In this document: positions 8,434 through 18,320 of the stretch, one piece after another
Layout of the letters: every line of letters begins with the position of its first letter
Position numbering within the stretch: the stretch's first letter is position 1
Position numbers and translations under genes: made by a program
Notes under the pieces: generated by a model
What the model saw: the letters and a program-made list of their open reading frames with translations, nothing else
What the model was told of the DNA's origin: nothing
Database searches by the model: none
NCBI GenBank assembly: GCA_013002405.1
Contig: JABDKA010000175.1
Span: forward strand, 1-32,123
Direction of reading: 5' to 3'
DNA: 32,123 nt
Source: Sulfitobacter sp.
Lineage (GTDB): Bacteria; Pseudomonadota; Alphaproteobacteria; Rhodobacterales; Rhodobacteraceae

Positions 8434-8916
8434 TCAGTCCACCGCCGCCTCCGCCACCAGTGCATCCACATCCAGGGGCGCGTTCACCATCGCAAGGCCT
8501 CCATCCGCCGCGCGCGGCCAGTCTTCCCGCGGACGGTCGCGGTAGAGCTCAACGCCATTGAGATCCGGGTCACGCAAGTAGACCGCTTCGCTCACCCCGT
8601 GGTCGGCGGCCCCGTCCAGCGGGATGCCCGCCGCCAGTACACGTTTGACCACCGCGCCAAGGGAGGTGCGGTCCGGATAAAGAAAGGCACTGTGATAAAG
8701 CCCGGTGCTGCCCGGCGGTGGTGGCCTGCCTCCGGCGCTTTCCCAGGTGTTGAGCCCGATATGGTGATGGTAGCCGCCCGCGCCCAGAAAGGCCGCCTGG
8801 CGGCCGTAGGTCTGGGTCAGCTCGAAGCCAAGCACATCACGGTAGAAGGCGATGGCGCGGTCGAGGTCGGCGACCTTTAGGTGCACGTGTCCGACCATGG
8901 GATGAGATTGCTGCAT
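8434..8916 (-). CDS. VOC family protein (catechol 2,3-dioxygenase / CatE-like)
   Basis: Start MQQSHPMVGHVHLKVADLDRAIAFYRDVLGFEL; YHHHIGLNTWES and LRDPDLNGVELYRDRPREDWP; the upstream 97 codons in the track overlap the trpS 3' end and look spurious. Confidence 0.9.
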   Translation of the reverse strand: MQQSHPMVGHVHLKVADLDRAIAFYRDVLGFELTQTYGRQAAFLGAGGYHHHIGLNTWESAGGRPPPPGSTGLYHSAFLYPDRTSLGAVVKRVLAAGIPLDGAADHGVSEAVYLRDPDLNGVELYRDRPREDWPRAADGGLAMVNAPLDVDALVAEAAVD

Positions 8917-9106
8917 GATGTCTCCTTTCGCCTGCAGTATGACCCGAAGGGCGGTGCGCCAAAAGGGGCAGGAGCGCAGGGGGCTGCTGCACAAATGCAC
9001 AAAAGCAAGGAACACGGCTCCGGCGGGCAGACCCGGGGCACTGGCCCGGACCCCAAAGTTTGTCTGGCAAGGCGAAGCTGGGGCGGGGGCGCCCTGCCGG
9101 GCAGGT

Positions 9107-10126
9107 TCAGCCCAGCATGCCGACGATGTCGTAGGTCTGCCTGAGGATCGGTGCCGTGATCTCACGCGCCTGTGCCGCGCCCTTCGCAAGGATGCGGTCG
9201 ATCTCATCCGGCTGATCCATCAGACGGGCCATTTCGGATGAGATGGGGGCCATCTTCTCGACCGCCAGTTCCGCAAGCCTGGGCTTGAAGGCACCGAACT
9301 GCTGGCCGCCCACCTCGCGCAGGACCTCTTCCACGCTCATGTCCGCAAGGGCCGCGTAGATGTTCACGAGGTTGCGGGCTTCGGGGCGGTTCTCAAGCCC
9401 ATCGGCCTCGGAAGGCAGGGCATCGGGATCAGTCTTGGCCTTGCGGATCTTCTTGGCGATGGCGTCGGCGTCATCGGTCAGGTTGATGCGGGAGGCGTCC
9501 GAGGGATCGGACTTCGACATCTTCTTGGAGCCGTCGCGCAGGGACATCACGCGGGTCGCTGCCCCCTCGATGACCGGCTCTGTGATGGGGAAGAAATCCA
9601 CGCCATAGTCGTGATTGAACTTGGAGGCGATGTCGCGGGTCAGCTCAAGGTGCTGTTTCTGGTCCTCGCCCACAGGCACATGGGTGGCATGATAGACAAG
9701 GATATCGGCGGCCATGAGCGCGGGATAGGCGAAAAGCCCCAGCGATGCCGCCTCGGCGTTCTTGCCCGCCTTGTCCTTCCACTGGGTCATCCGGCTCATC
9801 CAGCCCATGCGCGCGATACAGTTGAAAATCCAGGCAAGTTGCGCGTGTTCGGGCACCTGGCTTTGATTGATAAGGATAGACTTGTCCGGGCTGATACCAG
9901 AGGCGATGAACCCCGCAGCCAGTTCACGTGTGTTGCGCCGCAGCTCATCGGGATCCAGCAGTTTCGCGGTGATCGCGTGCAAATCCACCATGCAATAGAT
10001 GGTCTCGAATGCCTCGTCCTGCATCTGCACGAAGCGCTTGATCGCGCCCAGGTAATTGCCCAGGGTCAGGCCACCGGACGGCTGGATGCCGGAAAAGACG
10101 CGGGGCGTGAATTTGGCTTCGGACAT
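9107..10126 (-). CDS. trpS: tryptophan--tRNA ligase
   Basis: 339 aa; [22 protein letters not shown] (HIGH-like), [21 protein letters not shown] (KMSKS). Confidence 0.97.
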   Translation of the reverse strand: MSEAKFTPRVFSGIQPSGGLTLGNYLGAIKRFVQMQDEAFETIYCMVDLHAITAKLLDPDELRRNTRELAAGFIASGISPDKSILINQSQVPEHAQLAWIFNCIARMGWMSRMTQWKDKAGKNAEAASLGLFAYPALMAADILVYHATHVPVGEDQKQHLELTRDIASKFNHDYGVDFFPITEPVIEGAATRVMSLRDGSKKMSKSDPSDASRINLTDDADAIAKKIRKAKTDPDALPSEADGLENRPEARNLVNIYAALADMSVEEVLREVGGQQFGAFKPRLAELAVEKMAPISSEMARLMDQPDEIDRILAKGAAQAREITAPILRQTYDIVGMLG

Positions 10127-10199
10127 GAACCACCTCGGGGGCTGGATTTGACGTTCCGCAGGGCTTACTGCTGGGCGCAGACCCCGTCAAGGAGCGCCC

Positions 10200-10886
10200 A
10201 TGCAGGACCCCGATCTTGAATCACCCGTCAACCCGCTGCCCCCCGCAGTGGTGCTGATCTTTCTGGCCATGGCAGGCATTGAGGCGGCTCTTTCACTGGG
10301 GGAGGCGAACCTGATCGGCGGGCCCGGTGCGGTGGGCTGGCGACTGGGGCTCATTCGCGACTACGGCTTTTCGGGCCAGATCTTCGACTGGATGGTCGTC
10401 AACAACCGCTGGCCGCTGAGTGAGCTGCAGCGGCTTATCACCTTTCCCTTCGTGCATCTGGGGTTCGCCCACGCGCTTTTCGGTATGGTCCTGCTGCTGG
10501 CCTTGGGCAAGATGGTTTCCGAGGTGATGGGGCAACTGGCCTTTGTCGCCATTTTCGTCCTCTCCGGCATTGGCGGCGCCGTGGTCTACGCGCTGCTCCT
10601 GAATGATCCGGTCTGGCTGGCCGGGGCCTATCCCAATGTCTATGGCCTGATTGGCGGTTATTCCTTTGTCATGTGGCGGCATCTGGTGACGACCGGTGGT
10701 CAGCAGATGCGGGCCTTCACGCTCATCTCGCTCCTGATGGCCATCCAGCTGATCTGGGGCATTTTCTTCGAGGCGGGCACGCTTTGGGTCGCCGAACTGG
10801 CCGGATTCTTCGTGGGCTTCGCGATGTGCTTTGTCTTTGCGCCGGGCGAATGGACGCGGGTGCGCGACCGGATCAGGCGTCGGTAG
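10200..10886 (+). CDS. rhomboid-fold membrane protein, predicted catalytically inactive
   Basis: 228 aa polytopic; TM4 region LAGAYPNVYGLIGGY and TM6 region VAELAGFFVGF align to rhomboid GxSG and AHxxGxxxG but with Ser and His replaced. Confidence 0.8.
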   Translation: MQDPDLESPVNPLPPAVVLIFLAMAGIEAALSLGEANLIGGPGAVGWRLGLIRDYGFSGQIFDWMVVNNRWPLSELQRLITFPFVHLGFAHALFGMVLLLALGKMVSEVMGQLAFVAIFVLSGIGGAVVYALLLNDPVWLAGAYPNVYGLIGGYSFVMWRHLVTTGGQQMRAFTLISLLMAIQLIWGIFFEAGTLWVAELAGFFVGFAMCFVFAPGEWTRVRDRIRRR

Positions 10887-10942
10887 GGCTTCCCGGGCCG
10901 GAACTGAGCTTATTCTCCACGAACAAGGGGGAGCGACCCGCG

Positions 10943-12484
10943 CTATCCCCGGCGCAGGGCCTGCCTGAATTCTGACAGGTGAAAGGCACCGATCAGCTGG
11001 CCCGTGAAGAAATAGCTGACCCCGCCAAGGCCCACGAGGAAGAGTAAGGCAATGGCACGCCACCAGTCCATGCCAAGCATCGGCTGCAGCACCACGTTGC
11101 CCACCCAAAGCACAACGCCCATGGCGAAGCTGGCCGCAAGAATTCGCCAGATCCGCCTGTGGAACCGGCTGTCGAAACGGGCCGCTTCGCCGTAGCGCCG
11201 CGCACCGATGGCAAGGCAGGCAAACATCGCCCAACCGGCCATCGTTGTGGCAATGGCTGGTGCGATCCAGCCGACATAGGGGGCAAGGCCCACGGCAAGG
11301 GCGGCATTCACCACCATCGCAACAAGGGCGAAATGGAAGGGGCGGCGCGTATCCTCGCGCGCGAAATAGATCGGCTGCAGGATCTTCTGCAGCACGAAAG
11401 AGGGCAGGCCGAGGCCGTAGATCATCACCGCGGTGGCGATGGCTGCCGTATCATCCACATCCGATGCGCCCCGCTCGAACAGCACGGAAACAAGGGTGAA
11501 TGGGATCACCAGCAGGGCGATGGCTGACGGGATCGTAAGCGCCAGTGAGATCTCGGCCGCGCGGCTCAGCGCTTGATGCGCGCCCTGTGCATCCCCCGAC
11601 CGCAGGCGGCGCGCCAGATCCGGCAGCAGGACGACCCCCACCGCAATTCCGACTACGCCCAGCGGCAACTGGTAAAGCCGGTCTGCGGCAAAGAGCCAGG
11701 ACACGGCATTGTCATACTGGCTGGCGACCAGCTGTCCCACCACCAGATTGATCTGCATCACACCCGAGGCAAGGGCGGCGGGCACCGCGATGACGACCAT
11801 GGCGCGCACGTCCGGGCTCCAGCGCGGGCGGCTGGGGCGCAGGGGAAAGCCCGCCAGAGCCGCCGCGCGCCAGGTCAGGGCCAGCTGGGCAAGTCCTGCC
11901 AGGGGAATGGACCAGATGAGCCACTCGATCACCTTGCCTCCCGTCAGGGCGCCGACGGTCATGGCGGCAATCACGAAGATGTTGAGAAGGACAGGTGCCG
12001 CCGCCGCCACCGCGAAGCGTCCCGTCGCATTCAGGATACCGGAAAAGAGCGCCGAGAGTGACATGAAGACGATGTAGGGAAAGACGATGCGTCCGTAGCC
12101 CACGGTCAGATCGAACCGGGGGTCGCCGACGAACCCCTCTGCCGTGAGCCAGACGAAACCGGGCATGAAGAGCATGGCGAGCCCGGTCAGGGCCAGGACC
12201 GCGAGGGCAAGTCCGTCAAAGGCGTCCTGCGCAAAGCGCTGCGCGTCTTCTTCGCCCTCGTACTTCTTGGCAAACATCGGTACGAAGGCCGCGTTGAAGG
12301 CCCCTTCGGCAAAGAAACGACGGAACATGTTGGGCAGACGGAAAGCGGCGACAAAGGCATCCATCACGGGGCCCGGTCCGATCAGCGACAAGAGCAGCAC
12401 CTCACGGATAAAGCCAAGCGTCCGGCTCAACAGCGTCCAGATCCCGACGGTGAAAAAGCCTGACATGAGGCGGATGGGTTTCAT
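10943..12484 (-). CDS. murJ: lipid II flippase MurJ (MviN)
   Basis: Start MKPIRLMSGFFTVGIWTLLSRTLGFIREVLL; AFRLPNMFRRFFAEGAFNAAFVPMF is a MurJ signature; 513 aa, multi-TM. Confidence 0.95.
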   Translation of the reverse strand: MKPIRLMSGFFTVGIWTLLSRTLGFIREVLLLSLIGPGPVMDAFVAAFRLPNMFRRFFAEGAFNAAFVPMFAKKYEGEEDAQRFAQDAFDGLALAVLALTGLAMLFMPGFVWLTAEGFVGDPRFDLTVGYGRIVFPYIVFMSLSALFSGILNATGRFAVAAAAPVLLNIFVIAAMTVGALTGGKVIEWLIWSIPLAGLAQLALTWRAAALAGFPLRPSRPRWSPDVRAMVVIAVPAALASGVMQINLVVGQLVASQYDNAVSWLFAADRLYQLPLGVVGIAVGVVLLPDLARRLRSGDAQGAHQALSRAAEISLALTIPSAIALLVIPFTLVSVLFERGASDVDDTAAIATAVMIYGLGLPSFVLQKILQPIYFAREDTRRPFHFALVAMVVNAALAVGLAPYVGWIAPAIATTMAGWAMFACLAIGARRYGEAARFDSRFHRRIWRILAASFAMGVVLWVGNVVLQPMLGMDWWRAIALLFLVGLGGVSYFFTGQLIGAFHLSEFRQALRRG

Positions 12485-12578
12485 GGACAGGATGATCCCT
12501 TGGTTCTTGTCGCTGCCTAGCCCGATGCGCGCGGCGGCGCAACGCAACTCGGCTCGGATCACTCGGTAATGGTGCCGC

Positions 12579-13349
12579 TCAGGCTGGCGTGGTCGCGCGT
12601 TTGTACAGGTGCCAGGTGGCGTGGCCAAGGATCGGCATGGCGATGAAAAGGCCCAGGAAAAGCGGGATCATCGCGGCAAGGGTCACCAAAGCGACCAGCG
12701 CGCCCCAGATCAGGTAGACAAAGGGACTGGCCCGAACGGCCCCCATCGAGCGGATGATCGCCGTCACGAAATCGATGTCCCGGTCGTAAAGCATCGGAAT
12801 GCCCAGCACGCTGAGCGAAAAGATCACAACGGCAAAGACCCCGCCGACCACCGTGCCAAAGCCCAGCATCGTCAGGCCATCGGCGGTCAGAAAGACATCA
12901 AGCGAAGTTGAGATGTTCGTCATTGGCGTCAACCCCAGGAAAAGCGCAAAGATCATGTGGCCTAGAAAGAACCAGAAGAGGAAAACCACCACGATGATTG
13001 TGGCCAGCCAGGGCAGCTGACCGTTCTTGTGGGACCAGACCACGCGCGCCACCTCGCCAAAGCGGATGTCTTCGCCGGCCATCCTCCGGCGGCTGGTCTC
13101 ATAGAAACCAAGGGCGGCGAGGGAGCCGACCAGTGGAAAGCCCAGGACCGCCAGGACCAGCCAGAAGGTCGTGCCTGTAACGTAGGTGATCCAGCCCATG
13201 ACCAGCCCCGCCACCACAAAGAAGCTGGCGAAGAAAAGGTCAATCAACGGGGTGGCAGCGAAATCCGCCACCCCCTGTCGCAGGCTTGCCGATATATCCG
13301 CAAACCCCAGGGGACGCGGGACAGGTGCTTTTGGTATTTGGGTTTCCAT
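12579..13349 (-). CDS. DUF2189 domain-containing membrane protein
   Basis: Start METQIPKAP (alternative start 13385); DISASLRQGVADFAATPLIDLFFASFFVVAGLVMGWI, LGIPMLYDRDIDFVTAIIRSMGAVRASP and LFIAMPILGHATWHLYKRA are typical of DUF2189. Confidence 0.88.
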   Translation of the reverse strand: METQIPKAPVPRPLGFADISASLRQGVADFAATPLIDLFFASFFVVAGLVMGWITYVTGTTFWLVLAVLGFPLVGSLAALGFYETSRRRMAGEDIRFGEVARVVWSHKNGQLPWLATIIVVVFLFWFFLGHMIFALFLGLTPMTNISTSLDVFLTADGLTMLGFGTVVGGVFAVVIFSLSVLGIPMLYDRDIDFVTAIIRSMGAVRASPFVYLIWGALVALVTLAAMIPLFLGLFIAMPILGHATWHLYKRATTPA

Positions 13350-13400
13350 AAACGGATCATAAATCCGTAATTGCGAATTTGCCAAACATTGTGCGCAGGG

Positions 13401-16226
13401 TTACGTTTCAGCCCGTTCGACGCCCGCGTCAATCGCCTGTCGCAGGCGTTTTTCCAGCGTCTTTTGCTTGTTTTCGGAATAGTATTTCAGCCCGAACATG
13501 TCCTTGACGTAGAAGGTATCGACTACCTGTTCCCCGTAGGTCGCAATGACCGCGTTGGCTACGTAGACATTCGAATCTGCCAGGGTTCGGGCCAGATCGT
13601 AAAGCAGGCCAGGCCGGTCGCGGGTATCCACTTCGATGATCGTGTAGATCTCCGATCCTTCATTATCGAAGGTGATATGGGTCGGAACACGGAAGGCCTT
13701 TTCGCGCTTCTTGACCTTGTCGCGGGACCTGAGCGCGTCGCGGGCCACGACCTCGCCCCGCAGGGTCTTTTCGATCACCTGCCGCAGACGCGGCAGACGG
13801 GAGGCCTCGTAGGCGTTGCCATCTGCGTCCTGGATCCAGAAGGCATCGGTGACCCACCCGTCCTTGGTCGTGTAGCTGCGCGCGTCCACCACGTTCGCCC
13901 CCACCAGCGCCAGGGCGCCGGCAAGCCGGGCGAAGATGCCCGGATGGTCGGCCATGACGAAACAGGCGCGGGTGGCATCGCGATCCTCATCGGGGTGCAG
14001 ATCCAGCCGTATATCGTCATCCCCGATGTCCCGCAGCAGATTGGCGAACGCCACGTGCGCAGTCACATGCAGACCCTGCCAGTATGGATCATAGTGCCGC
14101 CCGGTTTCGGTCTGCAGCGCCTTGCGCGGCCAGTCCGACAGCGCCTCCCGCAGGGCCTTCTTGGCCTCCGTCCCGCGGTTCTCGCGGTTCAGATCCTCAA
14201 GCCCGGTTTCAAGCGCGCGCTCGGTTTGCCGGTAAAGCGCGCGGATCAGGACCGCCTTCCAGTTGTTCCAGGTATTCGGCCCCACGCCGCGGATGTCACA
14301 GACCGTCAGCACGCAGAGCAGATCCAGCCGCTTGACCGTCTGCACTGCCTTGGCAAAGTCGCGCACCGTACGCGGGTCCGCGATATCCCGTTTTTGCGCC
14401 ATGTCCGACATCAGAAGGTGATAGCGCACCAGCCATTCAACTGTGTCCACTTCCTCCTGCTTGAGGCCCAGCCGAGGGGCGACCTTGCGGGCGATCTTGG
14501 CCCCCAGGATCGAATGATCCTCGGACCGGCCCTTGCCGATGTCATGCAGCAGCAGGGCCGTGTAAAGGACCTTCCGGTTCACACCGCGCTGAAGGATCGA
14601 GGAGGCGACTGGCAGTTCCTCTTCCAGCTCTCCCTTTTCGATCCGGGCAAGGTTTGCGATGCACTGAATGGTATGCTCATCCACCGTATAGGAGTGGTAC
14701 ATGTTGAACTGCATCATCGCGACGATGGGCTCAAACTCGGGGATGAAGGCAGAAAGCACCCCCAGTTCATTCATCCGCCTAAGCGCCCGTTCGGGGTTAC
14801 CGTGCTTTAACAGCAGATCGTGAAAGATGCGCTGCGCCTCAGGGGTCTGGCGCAAGTCGTCGTCGATAAGATCAAGGTTTGCCGTGACCAGGCGCATGGC
14901 GTTCGGGTGGATCAGCATCCCTGTCCGCAGGGCCTCTTCGAAAAGACGCAGAAGGTTCAGCTTATCGGAAAGGAAGGCCTCCGGATCTGCCACATCAATG
15001 CGGTTGTGGACAACCCGGTAACCTGCCTTGATCCTGGGCCGCCTGCGAAAGATCCGTTCAAGCAGGGGGTCCGCCTTGAGATGCACTGCCTCAAGGCTGG
15101 TCAAGAAGATGCGGGTCAGATCGCCCACCGCCGTGGCATGGCGAAAGAAGGTCTGCATGAAAACCTCGACACCGCGCCGCCCGCCGGTGTCCTCGTATCC
15201 CATCGCCTCGGCCACCTGCACCTGCATGTCGAAGGTCAGCTGTTCGGTTGGACGGTTGGTCAGCAGATGCAAATGTCCCCGCACGGCCCAAAGAAAATCC
15301 TCTGCCGCGCGGAAGGTCTCGTATTCCTCGGGCAGGAAAACGCCCTTTTCCACCAGGTCAGAGATATTCTCGACATTGTAGATAAACTTGGCGATCCAGA
15401 AGAGGGAGTGCAGATCGCGCAGACCGCCCTTGCCCTCCTTCACGTTGGGCTCCACCACATAGCGCTGGCCCTGCTTGAGATGCCTCGTATCGCGTTCTTC
15501 CAGCTTTGCCTCGATAAAGGCGCGGCCGTTGCCCGCAAAGAGCTCCTCCGTCAGACGCTGCCGCAGCCTGTCGGCCAAGTCCACGTCGCCCGCGATATAA
15601 CGGTGCTCCAGAAGGGCCGTTTGGATTGTGAAGTCTTCTGCGCCCAGACGGATGCAGTCCTTGATTGTGCGGGTGGAGTGGCCAACCTTCAGTTTCAGAT
15701 CCCAAAGCATGTAAAGTATGCTCTCGATCACACTCTCAGACCAGGGCGTCGCCTTGTAGGGTATGAGAAAAAGCAGATCGACGTCCGAGAACGGGGCCAT
15801 TTCACCCCGCCCGTATCCGCCGACACCGATCACCGAGAGGCGCTCTCCCTCTGTCGGATTTGGCTTGGGATGGAGGTAACCGGCGGCCACCGCGAGGGCC
15901 GATTTGACCAGTTCATCGGTCAGATAGGTGTAGGCGCGGGTCATGCCTCGTGCGTCGAAGGGCACCGCCGCGAATTGCTTGGCAATCTCCGCTCGACCGC
16001 GTTTCTGAACGTCCCGCAGGACCGCAACCGCTGCGCTGCGGCCCTGTTTCTCGGCAGTGTCATTGCACACATCGTGCAGGGCACGCGCCACTGCCTCGGT
16101 ATCGAAAATCAACTCTTGGGCGCAGATCAGGCGCGGCGGATCAGGTGTCTCATCGGTGATCAGCTCAGTATCCGCGCCCGCCAAATCAGAACCCCGCGCC
16201 GCCGAAGCCGCGTGGCGCCGGGTCAA
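13401..16226 (-). CDS. glnD: [protein-PII] uridylyltransferase / uridylyl-removing enzyme
   Basis: 941-aa ORF; nucleotidyltransferase VGGYGRGEMAPFSDVDLLFL, HD domain LLHDIGKGRSEDHS, two C-terminal ACT-like domains. The true start may be somewhat internal, since the first 41 nt overlap the upstream gene. Confidence 0.95.
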   Translation of the reverse strand: MTRRHAASAARGSDLAGADTELITDETPDPPRLICAQELIFDTEAVARALHDVCNDTAEKQGRSAAVAVLRDVQKRGRAEIAKQFAAVPFDARGMTRAYTYLTDELVKSALAVAAGYLHPKPNPTEGERLSVIGVGGYGRGEMAPFSDVDLLFLIPYKATPWSESVIESILYMLWDLKLKVGHSTRTIKDCIRLGAEDFTIQTALLEHRYIAGDVDLADRLRQRLTEELFAGNGRAFIEAKLEERDTRHLKQGQRYVVEPNVKEGKGGLRDLHSLFWIAKFIYNVENISDLVEKGVFLPEEYETFRAAEDFLWAVRGHLHLLTNRPTEQLTFDMQVQVAEAMGYEDTGGRRGVEVFMQTFFRHATAVGDLTRIFLTSLEAVHLKADPLLERIFRRRPRIKAGYRVVHNRIDVADPEAFLSDKLNLLRLFEEALRTGMLIHPNAMRLVTANLDLIDDDLRQTPEAQRIFHDLLLKHGNPERALRRMNELGVLSAFIPEFEPIVAMMQFNMYHSYTVDEHTIQCIANLARIEKGELEEELPVASSILQRGVNRKVLYTALLLHDIGKGRSEDHSILGAKIARKVAPRLGLKQEEVDTVEWLVRYHLLMSDMAQKRDIADPRTVRDFAKAVQTVKRLDLLCVLTVCDIRGVGPNTWNNWKAVLIRALYRQTERALETGLEDLNRENRGTEAKKALREALSDWPRKALQTETGRHYDPYWQGLHVTAHVAFANLLRDIGDDDIRLDLHPDEDRDATRACFVMADHPGIFARLAGALALVGANVVDARSYTTKDGWVTDAFWIQDADGNAYEASRLPRLRQVIEKTLRGEVVARDALRSRDKVKKREKAFRVPTHITFDNEGSEIYTIIEVDTRDRPGLLYDLARTLADSNVYVANAVIATYGEQVVDTFYVKDMFGLKYYSENKQKTLEKRLRQAIDAGVERAET

Positions 16227-17370
16227 GGATCACGACGCTCTGGTTCCGGATGGTTGCGACGGCCAGCCCGCGCTGGTTCGTACCGTCGGGTCGCAGACGG
16301 AAGATACCGGTTGCCCCCTGGAACCCCGCCCCCTGACTCAGGGCCGCTCCGGTCAAGGCATTGGACTTGCCCCCCTTCACCAACGCGCCGATCGCGGCGA
16401 TACCGTCAAAGGCAAGGCCAGCCAGCGGATGCGGCTGTCCGCCATAGGCGGCGCTGTAACGGCCCGTGAAGGCGGCAGAGGCTGACGGGTCAGGCAAGGC
16501 GAACCAGCCGCCCTGAAGGCCCGGCAGGCCCAGTGTCTGTGGCGGGATATCCCAGCGGGTCAGGCCGATGTACTGGGTCGTCGCCGCCTGGATACCGGCC
16601 TCCGGCAGAAGCTGCGCGAAAAGCGGCAGGGCTGAGGCCGAAGGGGCCGTCAGGAAAAGCGCGTCCGCACCCGAACTGTCAACCGTAGCCTTCACACGTG
16701 GCACGGCGGCGACAACCGCCTCCTGGCTCAGCGCATAGTCGACGCTGCCGGCAATCGTGGCACCGTTTGCCGCGGCCGCTGCGGCGATGGCGCTGCGGCC
16801 CAGCTGGCCCGCCACGTCATTGCTGTGCAGGACGACAATCCGGCGTTTTCCGTTGCGTGCTGCATAGTTCACCAGACGGTCAGCCGTGTTGTTGAAGGTT
16901 GGCCCAAGGACAAAGACGTTGCCGCCTGCAATCGAAGGATTGTTCGAGAAGGCAAGCACGTTCACGCCCGCGGGCGCTGCCGCCACGCCTGCCGCGTTTG
17001 CAGCCGCGCTGTAGACTGGTCCAAGAATGATCTTCGCCCCATCGCTCACGGCCTGCGCCGCAGCCGTTGATGCAGTGGCCGCGGAACCGGCAGTGCCATA
17101 GACACGCAGATCCACCTCGACCCCGTCAAGATTGGCGATGGCCAGTTTGGCCGCGTTTTCAAGGTTTCGCGCCAGAAGCTCGTCCGCCGGTGTGCCCCCG
17201 CGCGGCACCAGAAGGGCCACCGGGACAGGCGCGGATGTGTCAATCCGGGGACCACCGGCGTTGGTCAGTCCCCCCAAAGCGACGGGATCGCAGGCCGCCA
17301 GGACCATCGCAAAAACCGACAAAACCATGAATCGCAGCCGCTTGCGACCCAGACTGAAAAAGGCGATCAT
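16186..17370 (-). CDS. penicillin-binding protein activator (LpoA-like) lipoprotein, periplasmic-binding fold
   Basis: Start MIAFFSLGRKRLRFMVLSVFAMVLAACDP (lipobox LAAC); VPVALLVPRGG, IILGPVYSAAANAAG, VLAFSNNPSIAGGNVFVLG; divergent from rsmI/yraN as in the yraL/M/N locus. Confidence 0.9.
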   Translation of the reverse strand: MIAFFSLGRKRLRFMVLSVFAMVLAACDPVALGGLTNAGGPRIDTSAPVPVALLVPRGGTPADELLARNLENAAKLAIANLDGVEVDLRVYGTAGSAATASTAAAQAVSDGAKIILGPVYSAAANAAGVAAAPAGVNVLAFSNNPSIAGGNVFVLGPTFNNTADRLVNYAARNGKRRIVVLHSNDVAGQLGRSAIAAAAAANGATIAGSVDYALSQEAVVAAVPRVKATVDSSGADALFLTAPSASALPLFAQLLPEAGIQAATTQYIGLTRWDIPPQTLGLPGLQGGWFALPDPSASAAFTGRYSAAYGGQPHPLAGLAFDGIAAIGALVKGGKSNALTGAALSQGAGFQGATGIFRLRPDGTNQRGLAVATIRNQSVVILDPAPRGFGGAGF

Positions 17371-17456
17371 CCCCACACACTCCCCAGGATAAAGATTGGC
17401 GCGATGCGCCGTCAAAATTTTTCCAGATCATAGACTTTGCGAAAGGCGGGTCCAGC

Positions 17457-18317
17457 TTGAATTACCAAAAGCGATCGCTATCGGCGGGTTTGTACTTTGT
17501 CGGCGTGCCCATCGGAACGGCGCGGGACATCACGCTGCGCGCGCTGGATGTGCTGGCCTCGGCTGACCTTTTGGCCGCCGAAGATACCCGCAGCCTGCGC
17601 CACCTGATGGAAATCCACGGCATTCCTCTTGCCGGTCGGCGCATCCAGGCGCTGCACGATCACAGCAAGGAAGGGGCGCAAAGGCGGCTGATCGAGGCGA
17701 TCAATGAAGGGCAATCGGTGGCCTACGCATCGGAGGCGGGCATGCCGCTTATTGCCGATCCGGGGTTCGAACTGGCCCGCGCGGCCATCGCGGCAGGGTG
17801 CCCGGTAACCTCCGCACCGGGGCCATCTGCCGTGCTGACCGCGTTGGCGCTGGGGGGCCTGCCCACCGACGCGTTCTTTTTCGCGGGATTCCTGCCCAAC
17901 GCCAAAAGCGCCCGCCGCACAGCACTTGAGCGCCTTTCGGAGATCGAGGGCACTCTGGTCTTCTACGAAAGCCCCAAGCGGCTTGGCGCAATGCTGCGCG
18001 ACGCGGCAGAGGTGCTTGGCAACGAGCGGGAGGCGGCCGTCTGCCGCGAGCTGACAAAGAAGTTCGAGGAAATCCGCCGGGCGCCGCTTGGTGATCTGGC
18101 CCGGGCCTACGCGGAGGAGACGGTCAAGGGTGAGATCGTGGTCCTTATCGACCGCGGCGATTCACCTTCCCTTAACGAAGTTGACCTAAACAAAGCCCTA
18201 ACGGCGGCTCTGTCTGAACATTCCATGCGGGATGCGGTCGATCTGGTGGCCCGGGCGCACGACCTGCCGCGCAGGCAGGTCTACCAGGCCGCGCTCACGC
18301 TCAGGAAGGGACCGTGA
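17457..18317 (+). CDS. rsmI: 16S rRNA (cytidine(1402)-2'-O)-methyltransferase
   Basis: 286 aa; GLYFVGVPIGTARDITLRALDVLASADLLAAEDTRSLRHL, TSAPGPSAVLTALALGGLPTDAFFFAGFLP, LVFYESPKRL. TTG start. Confidence 0.95.
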   Translation: MNYQKRSLSAGLYFVGVPIGTARDITLRALDVLASADLLAAEDTRSLRHLMEIHGIPLAGRRIQALHDHSKEGAQRRLIEAINEGQSVAYASEAGMPLIADPGFELARAAIAAGCPVTSAPGPSAVLTALALGGLPTDAFFFAGFLPNAKSARRTALERLSEIEGTLVFYESPKRLGAMLRDAAEVLGNEREAAVCRELTKKFEEIRRAPLGDLARAYAEETVKGEIVVLIDRGDSPSLNEVDLNKALTAALSEHSMRDAVDLVARAHDLPRRQVYQAALTLRKGP

Positions 18318-18320
18318 AGA

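Noticed and set aside
8917-9207. 97-codon N-terminal extension of the VOC ORF
   Set aside because: Overlaps the trpS 3' end and reads like non-coding translation; MQQSHPMVGHVHLKVADL is the natural start.
13371-16469. Long plus-strand ORFs (13371..14810, 14820..16469) opposite glnD
   Set aside because: Shadow ORFs of high-GC coding DNA; compositions rich in R/H/G/Q with no recognisable domain, and glnD on the minus strand is unambiguous.
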